Below are positions 62,631-64,000 of a DNA stretch of 64,000 bases, in pieces. Positions within the stretch are counted from its first letter, which is position 1; every line of letters starts with the position of its first letter. The stretch is from the NCBI RefSeq assembly GCF_000160555.1, contig NZ_GG749280.1:1-64000 (forward strand). Reading direction: 5' to 3'. This DNA comes from Centipeda noxia ATCC 43541 (GTDB lineage Bacteria; Bacillota; Negativicutes; Selenomonadales; Selenomonadaceae). A model generated the notes under the pieces. It did not search any database and was not told the origin of the DNA. It saw nothing but the letters and a program-made list of their open reading frames with translations. A program made the translations under genes and the position numbers.

Positions 62631-64000
62631 ATGCTGTTACACCGTAAATCCGTCGAACTGCTTGCACCTGCCGGCACATGGGACGCCATGACCGCAGGCA
62701 TTGCAGCCGGTGCGGATGCCGTCTACCTCGGCGGCAAACATTTCAATATGCGTCTGCATGAAGGCGACTTCAATTTCAATGACGAACTCCTCAAAGAGGC
62801 TGTTGATTATGCGCACGCGCGCAACGTCGAACTCTATGTCACGCTCAACAACCTCATCAGCAATGAGGAACTGCCGGCACTGCGGGACTACCTTTCGTAT
62901 CTCAACGAGATTCGCCCGGATGCAATTCTCGTGCAGGACTTCGCCGTGCTCGAGCTTGTCCACGAGATGGGCATTACCGTCCCCCTGCATACCTCCGTCA
63001 TGATGAACACGCACAATGAGCACGCCATCGAAAAGCTCAAGGAGTACGGCATCACGCGCATTGTTGTCGGCCGGGAGATGACCCTCTCCGAGCTCGCCCT
63101 CTTCCGTGCGCGCACGGGCATCGAGGTCGAGTACTTCATGCACGGCGATATGTGCATCTCGGAGAGCGGTCAGTGCATTCACTCGGGCGTACTCTTCGGA
63201 CAGAGCGGCAACCGCGGGCGCTGCATGAAGATCTGCCGCTGGCCGTTTGCACTCATCAATGAGGAGACGGGCGCCGTGCTCGACGAGGACAGCCCCGGTC
63301 CGTACAAGCTTGCGCTGAAGGACATGTGTATGTACCGCTCCATTCCGGAGCTGATTCAGGCGGGCGTCTACTCGTTCAAGATCGAGGGGCGCATGCGCTC
63401 GCCCGAGTTCATCGGGCGTCTTGTCTCTACCTACCGCAGGGCAATCGACGCCTACATCGCAGACCCGAACGGCTATGCGACGGATGAGGACGGCTGGCGC
63501 ACGCTCTATGACAATCGCGTACGCGACTACACGACAACGTTTGCATTCGGGCAGCCCACGGCGGTCGACATCGGCATGACGGGCGAGCGTGAACCACGCT
63601 TCTTCAGCCAGGCCGTCGAGGAAGCGGGCTTTGCCGACGAGGTTCTGCGCGCGGAGCGTCCGATTGAGAAGGAAAACGCCCCCAGCCGCCATCTGAGTGT
63701 GCGCGTCGGCACGGTCGAAGCGGCGCGTGCAGCAATCGATGCTGGTGCCGATACGATCTATGCAGGCGGCGAGGCTTTTCGTCCCAACCGTCCGTGGAAG
63801 CGCGCAGATTATGAGGACATCATCCGCTATGCAGCGGGTCGGACACGCATTGTCATCAATACGCCGCGCACGACCATGCGGCGCGCGTGCGGCGAACTGG
63901 AGCAGTTCTTTACGGAGTTGGAGAGCCTCGGAGCAGACGGCATCATGGTCGGAAACCTCGGTGCCCTGAAGCTTGCCCGTACGTGCACGAAGCTGCCCGT
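62631..64000 (+). CDS. peptidase U32-family protein, cut by the window end
   Basis: At least 456 residues are encoded, running off the right edge. The ATG at 62631 follows AAGGAG (62614-62619). Residues 8-30 (VELLAPAGTWDAMTAGIAAG) and the U32 signature YFMHGDMCISESGQC, followed by GNRGRCMKICRWP, identify the family; the cysteines can hold an iron-sulfur cluster. A second domain repeating the barrel pattern (VRVGTVEAARAAIDAGADTI) starts near residue 355, as in the long members of about 650-850 residues. Long U32 proteins include collagenase-like and RlhA-type 23S rRNA hydroxylation factors, so peptidase activity is uncertain. Confidence 0.92.
   Translation, partial: MLLHRKSVELLAPAGTWDAMTAGIAAGADAVYLGGKHFNMRLHEGDFNFNDELLKEAVDYAHARNVELYVTLNNLISNEELPALRDYLSYLNEIRPDAILVQDFAVLELVHEMGITVPLHTSVMMNTHNEHAIEKLKEYGITRIVVGREMTLSELALFRARTGIEVEYFMHGDMCISESGQCIHSGVLFGQSGNRGRCMKICRWPFALINEETGAVLDEDSPGPYKLALKDMCMYRSIPELIQAGVYSFKIEGRMRSPEFIGRLVSTYRRAIDAYIADPNGYATDEDGWRTLYDNRVRDYTTTFAFGQPTAVDIGMTGEREPRFFSQAVEEAGFADEVLRAERPIEKENAPSRHLSVRVGTVEAARAAIDAGADTIYAGGEAFRPNRPWKRADYEDIIRYAAGRTRIVINTPRTTMRRACGELEQFFTELESLGADGIMVGNLGALKLARTCTKLP

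Overview
The window reads as about 64 kb of chromosomal core DNA from an anaerobic, diderm member of the Negativicutes, most likely Selenomonas or a close relative such as Centipeda. The grounds are the gene set: class I two-subunit fumarase joined to a membrane-bound fumarate reductase, class III fructose-1,6-bisphosphatase, a protein-tyrosine-phosphatase-like phytase of the type known from Selenomonas ruminantium, dTDP-rhamnose genes, a sigma-H-like factor, cytochrome bd, and a GC-rich coding style with frequent TTG and GTG starts. This is inferred from gene content; no 16S gene is present. I see no prophage, insertion sequence, CRISPR array or obvious genomic island.

Layout. 0-3 kb: dTDP-rhamnose genes rfbA-rfbC, an unknown divergent gene and a nitroreductase. 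2.4-7.9 kb: a methionine/one-carbon operon with a split cobalamin-dependent methionine synthase (separate reactivation protein, MetH body, then a homocysteine methyltransferase-MTHFR fusion). 7.9-9.9 kb: an orphan trpD and a bile-acid-sodium-symporter-family transporter. 10-14.8 kb: fumarase alpha and beta plus fumarate reductase C, A, B, the end of the succinate branch of fermentation. 15-19.6 kb: rph-rdgB-yfcE and a murI-led operon with a thioesterase, an unknown membrane protein and a CofE-like ligase. 19.7-20.6 kb: an internally deleted BrnQ transporter and tRNA-Ser(UGA). 20.7-27.5 kb: rpiB-glyA-upp, a ZnuBC-type metal importer, a drug-type ABC exporter and a Gfo/Idh/MocA dehydrogenase. 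27.6-29 kb: an exported CbiK-type cobaltochelatase behind a cobalamin riboswitch. 29-30.7 kb: a sigma-H-like factor followed by an exported VWA protein.

30.8-39.7 kb is a probable eleven-gene operon (rodZ-nrdR-radical SAM-pgeF-yggS-sepF-proC-ylmH-lspA-rluD-pyrR) with a good promoter ahead of rodZ and a terminator after pyrR. 39.7-47 kb holds iscR-iscS, dut, a metallo-beta-lactamase-fold hydrolase with miaA and hfq, and ileS. 47-52.9 kb holds the phytase, fbp, a fused osmoprotectant permease/binding protein and a zinc-type alcohol dehydrogenase-family oxidoreductase. 53-61 kb holds a P-type-ATPase-like protein that has lost its catalytic aspartate, followed by cydA-cydB-cydD-cydC and a translationally coupled helical-repeat gene. 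The window ends with an exported protein with a PDZ-like region and the start of a U32 peptidase.

The most unusual items are the degenerate P1B-type ATPase next to the cyd operon, the conserved-looking fifth gene of the cyd operon, the exported cobaltochelatase under riboswitch control, the internally deleted brnQ, the PTP-like phytase, and several well-formed palindromes at promoters (iscR, opuB-type gene, the murI/brnQ divergent pair). Many promoters carry a TGn extended -10. All promoter, terminator and start-site calls were made by eye from the sequence and no database search was run.
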